Below, piece after piece: positions 49,676 to 62,040 of a DNA stretch of 64,000 nt. Within the stretch, counting starts at the first letter, position 1. The number at the start of each line of letters is the position of its first letter. The stretch lies in the NCBI GenBank assembly GCA_022414725.1, contig CM039462.1, forward strand, positions 125,175,233 through 125,239,232, given 5' to 3'. A model generated the notes under the pieces. That model was not told the DNA's origin and did not search any database. It was given only the letters and a program-made list of their open reading frames with translations. The stretch is from Microglena sp. YARC (lineage: Eukaryota > Chlorophyta > Chlorophyceae > Chlamydomonadales > Chlamydomonadaceae). A program made the translations under genes and the position numbers.

Positions 49676-49898
49676 CAGGGCTTTTTTACACTATCGCTAG
49701 TTTCGACTCCGTTTTAGCGGAAATGTCGGTATAAACAGGGTTTTTTGTTGTAGCCCTAAATAGCCTTCAAAAGCTAAAAGAAAGCAAAGGCTGCAAAGGC
49801 TGTAAAAGCTAAAAGAAAGCACTAAAACGCTGTCCCCGGAGGAGGCCTTTAACATAAAGCTAGAAAAAACCCACTTTCAGCTTTGAAAAAAAGCCCTG
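49676..49898 (-). mobile_element. hAT-like MITE with TIRs and 8-bp target duplication
   Basis: A 223-bp element starts CAGGGCTTTTTTACA and ends TTTGAAAAAAAGCCCTG. The complement of that end, CAGGGCTTTTTTTCA, matches 14 of 15 bases. It is flanked by TTGTTAAT (49668-49675) and TTGTTTAT (49899-49906), an 8-bp duplication with one mismatch. CAGGG termini and 8-bp duplications are typical of hAT elements (family knowledge). The interior, read on the minus strand, shares AGCTTTATGTTAAAGGCCTC-like and CTAGCGAT-like blocks with the family G copies at 2615 and 62040. It has no coding capacity. Confidence 0.82.
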
Positions 49899-49924
49899 TT
49901 GTTTATAGCCTCTCCAGATAGTCA

Positions 49925-50165
49925 ACACTTATATTTGGCGGAGCCCCTCTTCAAGGGGCCGGAGCCCCAGTTTATCCCGTTTCCGTCCGTCCGACCGACC
50001 GACTGACCGACCGACCGACCGACCGACCAACCGATCGACCGAAAAATTGAAGCCTGACACGTCAGCCAACGGTCTCGTAACTAACTCGCTTCTGTTGCCA
50101 CCTGTCGCTCCGTCGCGAACACTCTCCGCCAATTTGTAGCGTCGTATGCGAAGCTGCATAGAACT
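49925..50165 (+). repeat. Dispersed repeat family C, copy 3
   Basis: GGAGCCCCTCTTCAAGGGGC, CGTTTCCGTCCGTCCGACCG, a GACC run, AGCCTGACACGTCAGCCAAC, GGTCTCGTAACTAACTCGCT, TGTTGCCACC and AATTTGTAGCGTCGTATGCG agree with 12015-12235 at most positions. The GACC run is longer here. Confidence 0.82.
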
Positions 50166-50224
50166 TGTTATTATTTGAGGTTGTGGAACTCACACAAAGC
50201 TCGTTTATTGTTGCAACCTTAACA

Positions 50225-50415
50225 GGGTACTATTTCTGCCCAAATGGTCAGCGCTTAAAGCGCACAAACGTCAAGTTGGTCAGCACTTTTTAGTGTAAAA
50301 AGCGCAAAAACTGCGCGCAGCGCCCGGGGTGTTGAAAAAACTGCGCGGAACACGCAGAGAGGCCTAAAAAAGCAGCGCGGAACCGCGCTGCCGCGCGCGC
50401 TTAGTAGTATCCTGC
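50225..50415 (+). repeat. Dispersed repeat family D, copy 3
   Basis: CAGGGTACTATTTCTGCCCA, GTCAGCGCTTAAAGCGCAC, TTTTTAGTGTAAAAAGCGC, AAAAACTGCGCGCAGCGCCC and GGAACCGCGCTGCCGCGCGC end in TAGTAGTATCCTG. It matches the minus copy at 46215-46395. Families C and D are adjacent here as they are at 12015-12520, so they may be parts of one larger element. Confidence 0.8.
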
Positions 50416-50489
50416 ACCTTTACATTGGCTTCAGTTGAACAGAAAACATGTGCTGTGTGTCACTGCACAAGCCTCTCAATAGTTTGGTC

Positions 50490-53400
50490 AACACCGTACC
50501 TTGTGAGCTGTTGATGAAAGTTCTGTTGCACTACGCTACGTGTATACAACGAACTCCAACCAAACAGTTCGTGTGTACGAGTTGTGAGCTGTTGCTGAAA
50601 GTGCTGTTGCACTCTTGTGTCTCACGCTTCAACGTATCAACCAGCCTCCCAACTCCCAAACAGTTTCGTGTCACGAACACCGTACCTTGTGAGCTGTTGA
50701 TGATACGTGCTGTTGCACTCTTTGTCTCACGCCACCTAACGTATCACCAGCCTCCCAACTCCAAACAGTTCGTGTACGACACCCTACCTTGTTCGAGCGT
50801 GTTTGGATGATGAAGTGGCTGTTGCACTCTTGTGTCTCACGCCACCTAAAACGTATCACAGCCTCCCAACTCCACAACAGTTCGTGTCTACGACACCGCT
50901 ACCCGTTGTGAGGGGTACTGTTGATGATAAGTGCTGTTGCACTCTTGTGTCTCACGCCACACGTACGTATCTACCAGCCTCCCAACTCCAAACAGTTCGT
51001 GTACGACACCGTACCTTGTGAGCTGGAGTGATATACGTGCTGTTGCACTCTTGTGTCTCACGCCACCTAACGTATCACCAGCCTCCCAACTCCAAACAGT
51101 TCGTGTACGACACCCTACCTTGTGAGCTGTTGATGATAAGTGCTGTTGCACTCTTGTGTCTTCACGCACCTAACGTATCACCAACTTCCAAAACAGTTGT
51201 GACCTCCTTTGACAACTAATAATCCAAACAGTTCGTGTACGGACACCCTACCTTGTGAGCTTGTTGACATTGATAAGTGCTGTTGCACTCTTGTGGTCTC
51301 ACGCCAGCCACCATAACGTATCACAGCACTAACGTTCCAAACAACAGTTCGTGTACGACACCGTACCTTGTGAGCTTGATAAGATAAGTGCTGTGCACTC
51401 TTGTTGGTCTCACGCCACCTAAAAAACGTAATATCACCGCAGCCTCCAACTCCAAACAGTTTCGTGTACGACACCCTAATATCTTACTGTCTGTGAGCTG
51501 TTGTATGAAAAGTGCTGATGCACTCTTGTTTCTCACGCCACCTAACGTATCACCAGCTCCGACTCAAACAGTTCGTGTACGACCCCACCCGTTACCTTGT
51601 GAGCTGTTGATTATATATGATCGATAAGTGCTTTGGCACTTTTCTCTTGTGTCTCACGCACTATCCTCTTAGAGCTCTCCAGTTCACTCCAAACAGTCGT
51701 GTACGAAACGCCACATGTACTTGTGACGTGATATACTTGCTGTTTTTTTTGGCGGCACTCTTGTGTTATACTCAGGCCTCTTAACCTTAACTATCACAGC
51801 CTCAATCTCAAACAGGTTCGTGTACGACACCGTCCTTTTATTGATGATACGTGCTGTTGCACTCATTGTGTTCACAGCCACCCACTAACGTATCACCAGA
51901 CCTCCAACTCCAAACAGTTCGTGTACGACACCGTACCTGGACACTTGTGAGCTGCTGCCGTGCTTATGCACTCTTGTGTCTCACGCCACCAGTGTATCAC
52001 CAGCCTCCTCCAACCCAAACAGTTCGTGTACGACTCTTACCAGCTATGATCCGTACCTTGTATCTTTTATGTGTTATGATAAGTGCTGTTGCACTCTTGT
52101 GTCTCTAACGCCACCGATACGTACAAACATTCGTGTAGGACCAGCCCCCAACTCCAAAACAGTTGAGCGTGTACGGACACCCTACCTTGTGAGCTGTATG
52201 ATGAATAAGTGCTGTTGCGTTCATCCTTCACCACCTACGCTACTCCCACTCCAAACGTTCGTGTACGACACCGTACCTTTGTGAGCTGTATTGATGAAGC
52301 TGTTGCACTCTTGTGTCCTTCACGCCACCGCGTAACGTAACTCACCAGCCTCTTCCTTATCTCCAAACATTCGTGTACGACACTTCCAGTACCTTGTGAG
52401 CTGTTGATGATTAATTTTGCTGTTGCATTCTCATTGTGTCTCACGCCACCATAAATCGTATCACCAGCCTCCCAACTTCCAAACAGTTCGTGTACGACAC
52501 GGGTGGGGGACTACCCTTGTGAGCTTGTTCTCACGCCACTTATGATACTTGTTTGCTGGGTAGTGCTTTGCCTTCTTCTGTGTCATCTTGTTTATTACGC
52601 CACCTAACGTATCACAGCCTAAGCCTCCAACTCCAAAACAGTTCGTGTACGACACCGCTACCTTGTGAGCTGTTGATGATAAGTGCTGTTTCAACTCTTG
52701 TTTCTCTAACGTATCTCACCCACTCCAAACGTCGGGTACACCGCAAATCTCCATACATGTCTTGTTACGATCAGCGTTGCTGGGATACCGTGAGCTTGAT
52801 GATACTCGTGCTTGTTGCACCTCTTTGTGTCTCAACGCCACCTAAAACGTGGTACACCACCTCCCAACTTTAGTCATTTGAATATAATTGCTTCTGCAGT
52901 CTCGTCACGCACTACGTGCACCACCTCCTACCAACTCAAACGTGTGAGCTGTCAAACACCAGTGATGATAGCTTATGATACTGTTGGCACTCTTGTGTCT
53001 CACGCCACCTAACGTATCACGAGCCTCCCGAACTGCCAAACAGTTTCGCCTCGACCGTGTACTGCCCGTACCTTTGAGCAGTTTGATGATAAGTGCTGTT
53101 GCAAATCCTTAGTTGTCTCACGCCACTAACGTATCACAGCCTCCCAACTCCAAACAGTTCGTGTACGACACCCTATACTTGTGAGCTGTGGTGTGATTGA
53201 TAAGCTGCTGTGCACTCTCTTGTGTCTCACGCCACCATAACGTATCACCAGCCTCCCGACTTGCCAAACTGACAGTTCGTGTACGACAAGCGTTAACGCC
53301 CGTCACCTGGATGTGAGAAAGACTTTTGAGAGGCCGCAGCGTGATGCATATGAACGACGATGCTTTTTTGTTGCACCTTTTTTTTTGGGGGTTCTCACGC

Positions 53401-56400
53401 ACCTACCTAACGTATCACCAGCCTCCCAACTCCAAACAGTTCGGTATACGACACCGCGGTACCTTGTGAGCTGTTGATGAATACGGTGCTGTTCACTCCT
53501 GTGTCTCATCTCTTGGTCTAAAACCGCCACCTAACGTATCACCAGCCTCCCAACTCCAAAACAGTTCGTGGGTCGACACCCCAGCTTCTACGACTTGTGA
53601 GCTGTCTATGAATGATAAGTGCGTGCTCGTGCACTCTTGTCCCCCAGGCTCCACAGCCACCGTAACGTATCACCAGCCTCCAACTCCAAACAGTTCGTGT
53701 CCACGACAGCCCTACTACTTGTGACTGTTTGATGATACGTGCTGTTGACTTCTTGTGTCTCACGCCACCTAACGTATCACCAGCCTCCCAACTCCAAACA
53801 TTGTTTACGACACCTCTACCTTGTGACGTTGCTGATAAGTGCTGTTGCACTCTTGTGTGCTCACGCCACACCTAACGTATCACCAGTCACCCTCACCAAA
53901 CAGTTCGTGTACGACACCCTACACCATGTGAGCTGTTGATGAAAATACGTGCTGTTGCACTCTGTTGTGTCGCACGCCACCTAACTGTATACCAGCCTCC
54001 AACTCCAAACAGTTCGTGTACGACACCGTACCTTGAGCTGTTGATGAACGTACGCTGTTGCACTCTTGTGTTCTCACGCGACCCTTAACGTATCACCAGC
54101 CCTCCAACTCCAAACAGTTCGTTTTGTACGACACCTGCTACTACCTTGTGAAGCTGTTGATGAACGTAGGCTGTTGCAACTCTTGTGTCTCGCAAACGCC
54201 ACCTAACGTATCAGATCCCAACTCCAAACAGTTCGGTACGAACACACCCTTGTAGCTTTGATGATAAGTGGCTTGGGTTGCACTCTTGTTCAACGTCCAC
54301 TAACGTTATACAAGCTCCCCTCACTCCAAACAGTTCGTGTACGAACACCCTACCCCTTGTGAGCTGTTGATGGATAAGTGTGTGCATCTCTGTTCTCACG
54401 CCACACTAACGTATGACCAGCCTCCCAATCCCAAACAGTTCGTTGTACGACCAGCTGCTACCTTGTGAGCTGTTGATGATAAGGTGCTGGTTTGCACCTC
54501 TTGTGTCTCACGCACCACTAACGTATCACCAGCCTCGCCCAACTCCAAACAGTTCGTGTACGACACCCAACCTTGTAGCTGGTTGATCGATACTCTCGTT
54601 AGCACTCTTGTGTCTCACGCCAAACCTAACGTATGGGGCGTCACCAGCCTCCCAACTCCACACAGTTCGTGTATAGCGACAGCCGTACTTGTGTGCTGTT
54701 GATCCGATCCGTGTGCTTGTTGCACTCTTATACTTGTGTCTCACGCCACCTAACGTATCACCAGCCTCCCAACTCCAAACAGTTCGTGTACGACACCCTA
54801 CCTTGGTGAGCTGTTATGATAAGTTGCTGTGCGAACTCTGTGTCTCACGCCACCTTAAAGTATCACCGCTCTTCCAATAACTCCACAGTTCGTACGACAC
54901 GTAATCTGTTGTTGAGCTGTTTCTAACTGCTGTGCACTCTTGTGTCCTCAACTAACTATCACCATCCCAACTCAACAGTTTCGTAACACCGTACTTGTAG
55001 CTGTTTGATGTTACGTGTCTGTTGCAACTCTTTGTGGTTCACGCACAACCGTTCGCCGTACGCACCTACCATGTGAGCGTTGAATGATAAGTTGCTGTTG
55101 CCACTCTTGTGTCTCACGCCACCTACGTATCAGCCAAGCCTCCCAATCCCAAAACAGTTCGTGTACGACACCTAATCCTGTGATCTGTTGACTGAACGTA
55201 GCTGTATCGCACTAATCTGTACGCCAACGTAACGTATGTGTTCCACTTTTCCACGTTAACGTCCGACAACCTACCACCCTTCCAGATCAAACAGTTTGTA
55301 CTACCTTGTTGCATCTCTTGTGGTCTCAACGCCACCATAACGTATAAACCAGCCTCCAACCAAAGTTCGACGACAACCCCTACAGCCTGTGACTGTTGAT
55401 GATCAAGTGCTGTTGCACCTGTGTCTCACGCCACTCGTATCACCAGCCTCCCAACTCCAAACAGTTCGTGTAAGACGTGACAGCCACATAACTTGTGGTA
55501 GCTGTTGATGATACGTCTGTTGGCACGCTTGTGCTCACGCCACCTAACGTTACACCAAGCCTTCCGCAACCCACAACAGTTCCTGTCGGTAAGACAACCC
55601 GTACGCTTGTGAAGCTTTATGATAAGTGCTGTTGCACTCTTGTGTCTCACGCCACTAACGTATCAACCAGCCCCCAAACTGTACGAAACACCTGATGATA
55701 ATGCCGTTCCTCTGTTCTTGTGTACGAACGTACCGTCTTGTGAATTACGTGCTGTTTGATGCACATACATGTGTACACACCTACCTTGTAGCTGTTTATG
55801 ATAATTATGCTGTTGCACTCTTTCTCACGCACTAAACGTAGCAACCGAGCCTCCCAACTCCAAACCAGGTCGGTACACACTCTATCTTATGTTGAAATCA
55901 AGGTTGCTGGTGCACTCGTGTTCACGCCACGTATCAGCCTCCACAACTCCAACAGTAACAAACGTTACCTTAGTTGAGCTGTTATTGAGTACGGCTGTTC
56001 ACCTCTTGTTTCACGCCTAACGTACACCACCTCTTCCATACTCCTCAAACAGTTCGTGTACGACACCTACCTTGTGAGCTGTATGATAATGCTGTTGCTC
56101 TGTGTCTCACGGCTACTCAGTATCACCAGCCTCCCACTCACGAAACAGTTGTGTAACAGTCGCTGCCCTCTTGAGGCTGGATGAACGTGCTGTTAGCACT
56201 CTTTGTGTCTCACGCCAAAAACCCGTCTCTAACGTATCACCCCACCTCCAGACTCCAAACAGTTCGTTACGACACCCTACCTTGTGATCCTTTAGAATAA
56301 GTGCTGTTGCACTCTTTGTGTAATCTCACGCCACTAACGTATCACCAGCCTCCCACTCCAAACAGTTCGTGTACGACACCTACCTTGTGAGCTGTTGATG

Positions 56401-58480
56401 ATAAGTGCTGTTGACGTTACACTCTTGTGTCTCACGCACCGTAACGTATCACCAGCCTCCCAACTCCGAAACAGTTGTACGACACCGGTACCTTGTGAGC
56501 TGTTGTGATAAGTGCTGTTGCACTCTGGCTTGTGTCTCACGCACACCTAATAAACGTATCACCAGCCTCCCAACTCCAAACAGTTCGTGTACGACACCGT
56601 ACCTTGTGAGCTGTTGATGATACGTGCTGTTGCACTCTTGTGTCTTCTCACGCCACCGTATACGTATCACCAGCCCTCCACCCAAAAACAGTTCGTGTAC
56701 GACACCCCTACGCCTTGTGAGCTGTTGATGATAATGCTTGTTGCACTCTTGTGTCTCACGGCCACCTAACGATTCACAGCCTCCCAAACTCCAAACAGTT
56801 CGGTGTACGACAACCCTACTTGTGAGCTGTTTGATGAATACGTGCTGTTGCAACTCTTGTGTCTTCAAGTCTCACGCCACCTAACGTATCACCAGCCTCC
56901 CAACTCCAAACAGTTCTGTCGTACGACACCTACGTTGTGACTGTTTGATGGATAATGTCTGTTGCACTCTTGTTGTCTAAGCCACCTAACGTATCACCAC
57001 CTCCCAACCCAAACATTCGTTACGACACCGTAATGATACTGCTGTTGCAGTTTCGTGTAACGACACTCTACGCCACTGTGAGACTGTTGATGATTACGGC
57101 TGTAACGTATCACCAACCTTTCACTCTGTGTCCTACAACATAAGTATCACAGTCGTGTAACACCTCCAACTCCATACACCTTAACGTACACCAGTTCGTT
57201 CGTGCGGTACGACACCCTGTGAGCTGTTATAACGTTGTGAGCTGTGATGATACCTTGATGTTGCGTTGCACTCTACCTAGACGTGTGTCTCACACCCTAT
57301 CCTTGTGCACCATAACTATCACAGCTCTCCAAACTCAAACAGTTCGTGTAGAGCGAATCATATCTTGGAGCTGTTGTGATAATGCTGTGCACCTGTGTTC
57401 TTCACCGCCACCGTAACGTATCACAGCCTCGCATACTCCAACAGACTTTACATTCTTATCCTGTGAGCGTTGATGGTGCACCTTGTCATCACGCCACCTA
57501 AACGTATCACAGCCTCCCAACTCCAAACAGGTCGTGATACGACCCTCCTTGTGACCACCCTAACGTATCACCAGCCTCACCAACTCCAAACAGTTCGTGT
57601 ACACACCCTTCCTTGTGAGCTGATGAAATAAGTGCTGTTGGCACCTTGTGTCTCACCCACTAACGTATCACCAGCCTCCCAATACCACAGTCGTGACGAC
57701 AACCCTACCTTGGAGCTGTGATGATACGGCGTTGCCTCTCTGTGTCCAGCCAACTATACGTACACCAGCCCCCAACTCCAAACAGTTCGTGTAGGACACT
57801 CCTGGGCTGTTGATGAACTGCTGTTGCATAGAGCGTATCACACAGCCTTGTGTCTACACGCTAACCTTGTACGTCTGTTGCAGCCTGTGTCTCACCAGCT
57901 ATCACCAGCAACTCAAAACAGTCTTACGACCACCGCTAACCCTGTAAGCTGTTGAGATAAAGTGCTGTTGCAACTCTTGTGTACTCACGCCACTAACTAC
58001 ACCACCGTCTCCAATCAACAGTTGTTGTACGACACTCGCTATCCCTGTGGACCTGTTGAGATACGTGCCTTGTGCACTCATTCTGCCCACCGGTATACCA
58101 GCCTCCCAATCCCTCGCGCGCAGAACAGCGAGAGCGAGGTTCGTGTATCGACATATCCTCCCTTGTACTGTTGAGATAAAGTGTGTGCACTCTTTTTCTT
58201 TCACGAACACCTAACGTATCACAGCTTCCACTCCAAACATTCGTGACATTCTAGCTTGTGGAGCTGTGATGATAAGGTGCTGTTGCACTCTTGTGTCTCA
58301 CGCACCTAACGTACGCACCACCTCCAAACCAAAAAGTTCGTGTACGACCCAGCTACCTTGTGAGCTGTTGAATGATACGTGCTGTTGCACCTTGTGTCTC
58401 ACGCCACCTAACGTAACGTTCACCAGCCTCCCAACTCAAACATTCGTGTCGACCCGTACCTTGTGAGTTGCGCGCTTTGA
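50490..58480 (+). repeat. ~8-kb array of a 103-bp unit
   Basis: About 75 units have the consensus GTGCTGTTGCACTCTTGTGT, CTCACGCCACCTAACGTATC, ACCAGCCTCCCAACTCCAAA, CAGTTCGTGTACGACACC, CTACCTTGTGAGCTGTTGAT and GATAA. Two variable positions recur: GATAAGTG or GATACGTG, and CACCCTACC or CACCGTACC. Some neighbouring units alternate between them. Units near 50690-51170 and 56330-56800 are close to consensus. Many others are full of one- to several-base indels. No unit-length open frame is kept, so coding is unlikely. It is one of the largest single features of the window. Confidence 0.96.
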
Positions 58481-58517
58481 ACTAGGCTCAATGTATACGC
58501 ACTTGCACGAACCCTCA

Positions 58518-58531
58518 TTTTTTTTTTTGTT

Positions 58532-58577
<46 letters not shown>
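58518..58577 (+). repeat. Poly-T run inside the 103-bp array
   Basis: About 58 T with two interruptions, flanked on both sides by AGTTGCGCGCT. That 11-base word may be a target duplication or part of a partly duplicated array unit. An antisense poly-A tail of a retrotransposed sequence would look like this, but no body is attached. Confidence 0.7.
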
Positions 58578-58579
<2 letters not shown>

Positions 58580-58584
58580 TTGCG

Positions 58585-58815
58585 CGCTGTTGATAGAAAT
58601 GGCTGTTGCAACTCACCACTACGTTCAACACTCCCCCAACGTCCAACAGTTCTTGACACACCCTACTGCGCGCGCTGTGAATAAGTGCGTTTGCACTTTT
58701 CTTCAGCGCCTAACCGAACACCCAGCCTCCCAATGACCCCCATAGTTTGTTCTACACCACCCGGGATACCCTTGTGGCTGTTGAAGAGAAGTGCTGTCGC
58801 AACTGTCAATAGAGC
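58585..58815 (+). repeat. Diverged end of the 103-bp array
   Basis: GTTGATAGAAATGGCTGTTG, CCCAACGTCCAACAGTTCTT, GCCTCCCAATGACCCC and GTGGCTGTTGAAGAGAAGTG are two to three degenerate units of the array beyond the poly-T run. Confidence 0.75.
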
Positions 58816-58834
58816 TTGTCTTCTTGAAGTAGGT

Positions 58835-59915
58835 CGCTAAACAGCCGTGAGGAGGCACCAAGGGAAGATGGGCAAGCAAGCTGCAAGATCTCTCTCCCTG
58901 GTGGTGAGGAGGTTTTGGTGGTGTTGGTATTTTGGCGGAGTCTTTGTTGCTTCAGGTTGGGGGTGTGTGTGCGGGGGTGGGTGGGGTACTGTCCATATAA
59001 AGGAGGAGCCAAGAAGATGGCAAGAAGTCTGCAAGCTTCTCCTGGTGTGTGGAGGGTGTTCTGTGTTGGTTGTTTTGGGGATTTTGGTAAGCTTCAAGTT
59101 GGGTGCGTGTGTGTTGTGGGGGGGGGGGGGGGGCTACTGTCACTACAGGAGGCAGCAAGGGAAGATGGGCAGCAGCTGCAAGCTTTCCCTAATGTGTGGG
59201 GAGTTGGGTTTGGGAGTGGGTCTTGGAGGAGTTGGGGGATTGGTGGTTTGGGGAGTGGGGTTTGGTGGTTGTTGGGAGTTCTTGTGTGGTGGTGTTGGGA
59301 TTGTTGGGTTGGGATTGGGATATGGCTTGGGGAGTGTTGTGTGGACGTTGGGGATATGGGGGTTGGGTGAGTTGGGTGTTGGGGAGTGGTGGTGTTTGAG
59401 ATGCTGGGGATTGGGCTTTGGGGGCGTTGGGTGGGTGGGAGTGGATAGTTGGGTTTTGGGGGAGTTGTGGGTTGGGGGATGTTGGTTGCGGGCTGTTGGA
59501 ATATGGGCTTTGGGGAGTGGTGTGTTGGGGACGTGGGATATTGGGGGGTCTTGGGCTATTGTGTGTGGGGATTTGGTTGGAGATGTTGGGAATATTGGGG
59601 CTTTGGGGGGAGTTGTGGTGATGGGGAGTTGGGGAATGGTTTTTTGGGATGGGTGTGGGATTGGGGGTGGGGGAGTTGGGGAGTGTTTTTGGGAGTTGGA
59701 ATTTGGTGTGTTGGGGCTTGGGGCGTTGTTGGTTGTGGGATATGGGGTTTGGGGTGTTGGGATATTAGGGTGCTGGGTTTTGTTGTGTGTTGTTGTGTTG
59801 TTGGTGTTGTGGATATTGGTGTTGTTGGTTGTTGTTTTTTGATGGGGATATTGGGTGTTGGAGATATTGGGGAATGTGGGGTGTTTGGGGTGTTTGGGGT
59901 GTTTGTAAATATGGC
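58835..59915 (+). repeat. Three ~155-bp units followed by a G/T-rich tract
   Basis: Units with AGGAGGCA(C)CAAGGGAAGA TGGGCA, AGCTGCAAGATCTCTCC and GTGTGTGCGGGGGTG repeat at about 58850, 59003 and 59148. They continue into about 700 bp of almost pure G/T (TTGGGGAGTTGGG, GGGATATTGGG words) on the plus strand. Long open frames here are compositional. No splice sites or domains are recognised. Confidence 0.8.
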
Positions 59916-60890
59916 TAGTGTTATTTGTAATATTTATTTATAATTGTTTTGCCATGCATTTATTGCAACTTGTATGTGTTATTGATTTAAAATTTGATTG
60001 GTTTAAGTTTGCAATTATTGCACTTTTTGTCTGCGTTTACTATAATATTTGTTTAATAGTTGTTCCAGTATAGCTTGTTTTTTTTTTTTTTTTTGTTGCA
60101 ATCATTGCATTTTGTTGTTTGCAATCATGCACTTTTCTTTTTTTGTATGTATTGATTTCATTATTGTGATTTTGTTTGTTTTGATTTTTTGTTTTGATTA
60201 TGTTTTTGAATTGCATTTTTATTCAGTTTTTGCGTAAATGTTCTTGTTACTTTGTTTGCATATGGTAATTTTATTCATTATATTCATTTAATCAGATTTA
60301 ATATATATTATTACATTTTCTATCTATTTAGTTTTGTTTTCTCTATTAACCTAAATCTTATTTGAGGAAAATAGATTATTATTTTCATTTCTCAAACTAG
60401 ATGTCTATCCTCTGCGGTACAACCGGACATTAAACTGATATTAAATAGCATTTCTTAGACTCTCTCTACGTCCAACGCACCAATATCACAGCACCTGAAA
60501 TTCCTGCAGAAGCGAGAAGTAACGCCAGTCTGAAATGCAACATTTAAGTTGTGAGCTCGAAGGCCGTAAGTCTTGCTGTGCATTTAATATCATCTATATT
60601 AATAAAAAAGGTTACTGCAATGTGGAAACTATGGTTTCCTATCCACTCACATCAATCGAATTCACATACGTAATAGGTTTTAATACCGTTTAATACCTGG
60701 CCCATGTCTTCTTTAGGGGTAATGCCTTATGGTTTGTCTCAAGCGTCGAGGCTGCTTCTTCTCACTGGCAATAAGGATTGTTCTGGCGGTCCATGGATGA
60801 CGCTTTAGATTTTGATAATTGGCTTCTGGTCTAGTTACCAATTGCCACTGTTTTTATTGATGCAAAATGGCTCGAGTCCTATGTTAGTGG
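59916..60890. other. AT-rich intergenic stretch, nothing recognised
   Basis: About 59930-60420 is T-rich with words such as TTTGTTTTGATT and ATTGCATTTT. About 60420-60890 has mixed composition. No repeat family of this window, exon or RNA gene was identified. Confidence 0.6.
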
Positions 60891-61380
60891 CACTGTTCTC
60901 TTTGGGCTACGTGGTAGCAGCTTCCTAGACAGCTTCCCCTTTCCTGTCCTTGGGCCAAACCTGAAAGCTAGCTAGCTAGCAATAGTATGTAAAGCTGACA
61001 AGGCAAGGCATCCAATTACAATCGGCATTAGCTCTGTTTGACCAAGTGGCTGGCTAAAGGGGCCTGACGGGGAAGCTGCCAATGAAGCGTAGCCCCCAAA
61101 GAAGCAGGGGACACTTCTGCAATGTCCATGACCCCAGTCTCACTGGCTGCACCCTCACACCCAACACAGCGTTAGGGTTTGAAACCAGTGTCGGCTATAA
61201 AGAGCGGCTGGAAGCTGCCATGAGTAACGCCAACAAAGAAGCAGGGGATGACTTCTGCATTCCATGACCCCAGCTCTCACTGCTAGCACGCATCACACCG
61301 ATCAACACAGCGTTGGTTGAACCAGTGCTGGTATAAGAGCTGTCTGGAAGCGCCATGAGTAGCCCCCCAAAGAAGCAGTG
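60890..61380 (+). repeat. Family E copy and ~135-bp tandem repeat
   Basis: About 60893-61005 is family E (GTAGCAGCTTCCTAGACAGC, CAAACCTGAAAGCTAGC, AAAGCTGAC). About 61080-61375 holds just over two units of AAGAAGCAGGGGAC, ACTTCTGCA, CCATGACCCCAGTCTCACTG, CAACACAGCGTT and GGCTGGAAGC(T)GCCATGAGTA. Related units are joined head to tail. Confidence 0.75.
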
Positions 61381-61384
61381 TTGG

Positions 61385-61615
61385 TGGGAAAATGTAAGAT
61401 GATAACGCCTGGTGGGGCGTGGTGTTAAGGGAGCCCGTCGTACGGCGGGTGGGAAGCGTCCTCTTACCTCCATACTGGAGCAAGCTTTCCCATTGCGTTG
61501 ACAACGACCTGCAATGCTAAAGAGCGACCGAAGGGGGGATCACCCCCGACTCTTCATCCTCAAGAGTGATTTGGTCCACCACTAGACCAATGGTAATATC
61601 ACTGAAAGGGGCTGG
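61385..61615 (-). mobile_element. tRNA-derived SINE, minus strand, with tail
   Basis: On the minus strand, CCATTGGTCTAGTGGTGGAC (A box) is followed by a B-box-like GGGGGTGATCCCCCCTTCGG. Then come TCGCTCTTTAGCATTGCAGG, TCGTTGTCAACGC, CCGCCGTACGACGGGCTCCC and TTAACACCACGCCCCACCAG GCGTTATC. This full-length copy shows the head, body and tail order. The tail word is the one amplified at 9500-10204. Confidence 0.8.
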
Positions 61616-62040
61616 TTGGTGGAAGTTACCTACCTGTACTGCGTCGCCATGCTGTCATTGTAATTTTGCTTCGGACAACACAATAGGTTTGGGCGGCTGC
61701 CCCCCCGCACCCTCGGGCACGGCGCTAATGCCATGCGCTCCGTCAAGCGACTGGCTTACTGGTAACGCACAATCACTTTTTTAAAAACATTGAACCATGA
61801 TCACACAAAAAAACTAAACCTGAACCATAAACCCTGAACGCAACCAACCATGACCACACAAAAAACTAACAGAGCCCATACCATCTCTTCCTACCTCCCT
61901 GTACCAAACGTTTTTTTCCCCGGGACGACTCGTCACCTTTCTGTTGCTGCAGGTAACGCAACAGACTGGCTAACCTAGCCAGAATGGCACCCGGACCCCC
62001 CGGCTCGGACATACCATGGCTATCGTGCGCAAGGCAAAGT
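61616..62040. other. Unassigned stretch
   Basis: Mixed-composition DNA with a short duplicated phrase (ACCATGATCACACAAAAAAA CTAA and ACCATGACCACACAAAAAAC TAA, about 61795 and 61848). No gene or known repeat of this window was recognised. Confidence 0.5.

Noticed and set aside
50490..58480. CRISPR-like array of repeats and spacers
   Set aside because: Whole 103-bp units are repeated head to tail with no unique spacers, in a eukaryotic context without cas genes.
59200..59915. Telomeric repeat
   Set aside because: The TTGGGGA-like words are irregular, with no constant 6-8-bp period.
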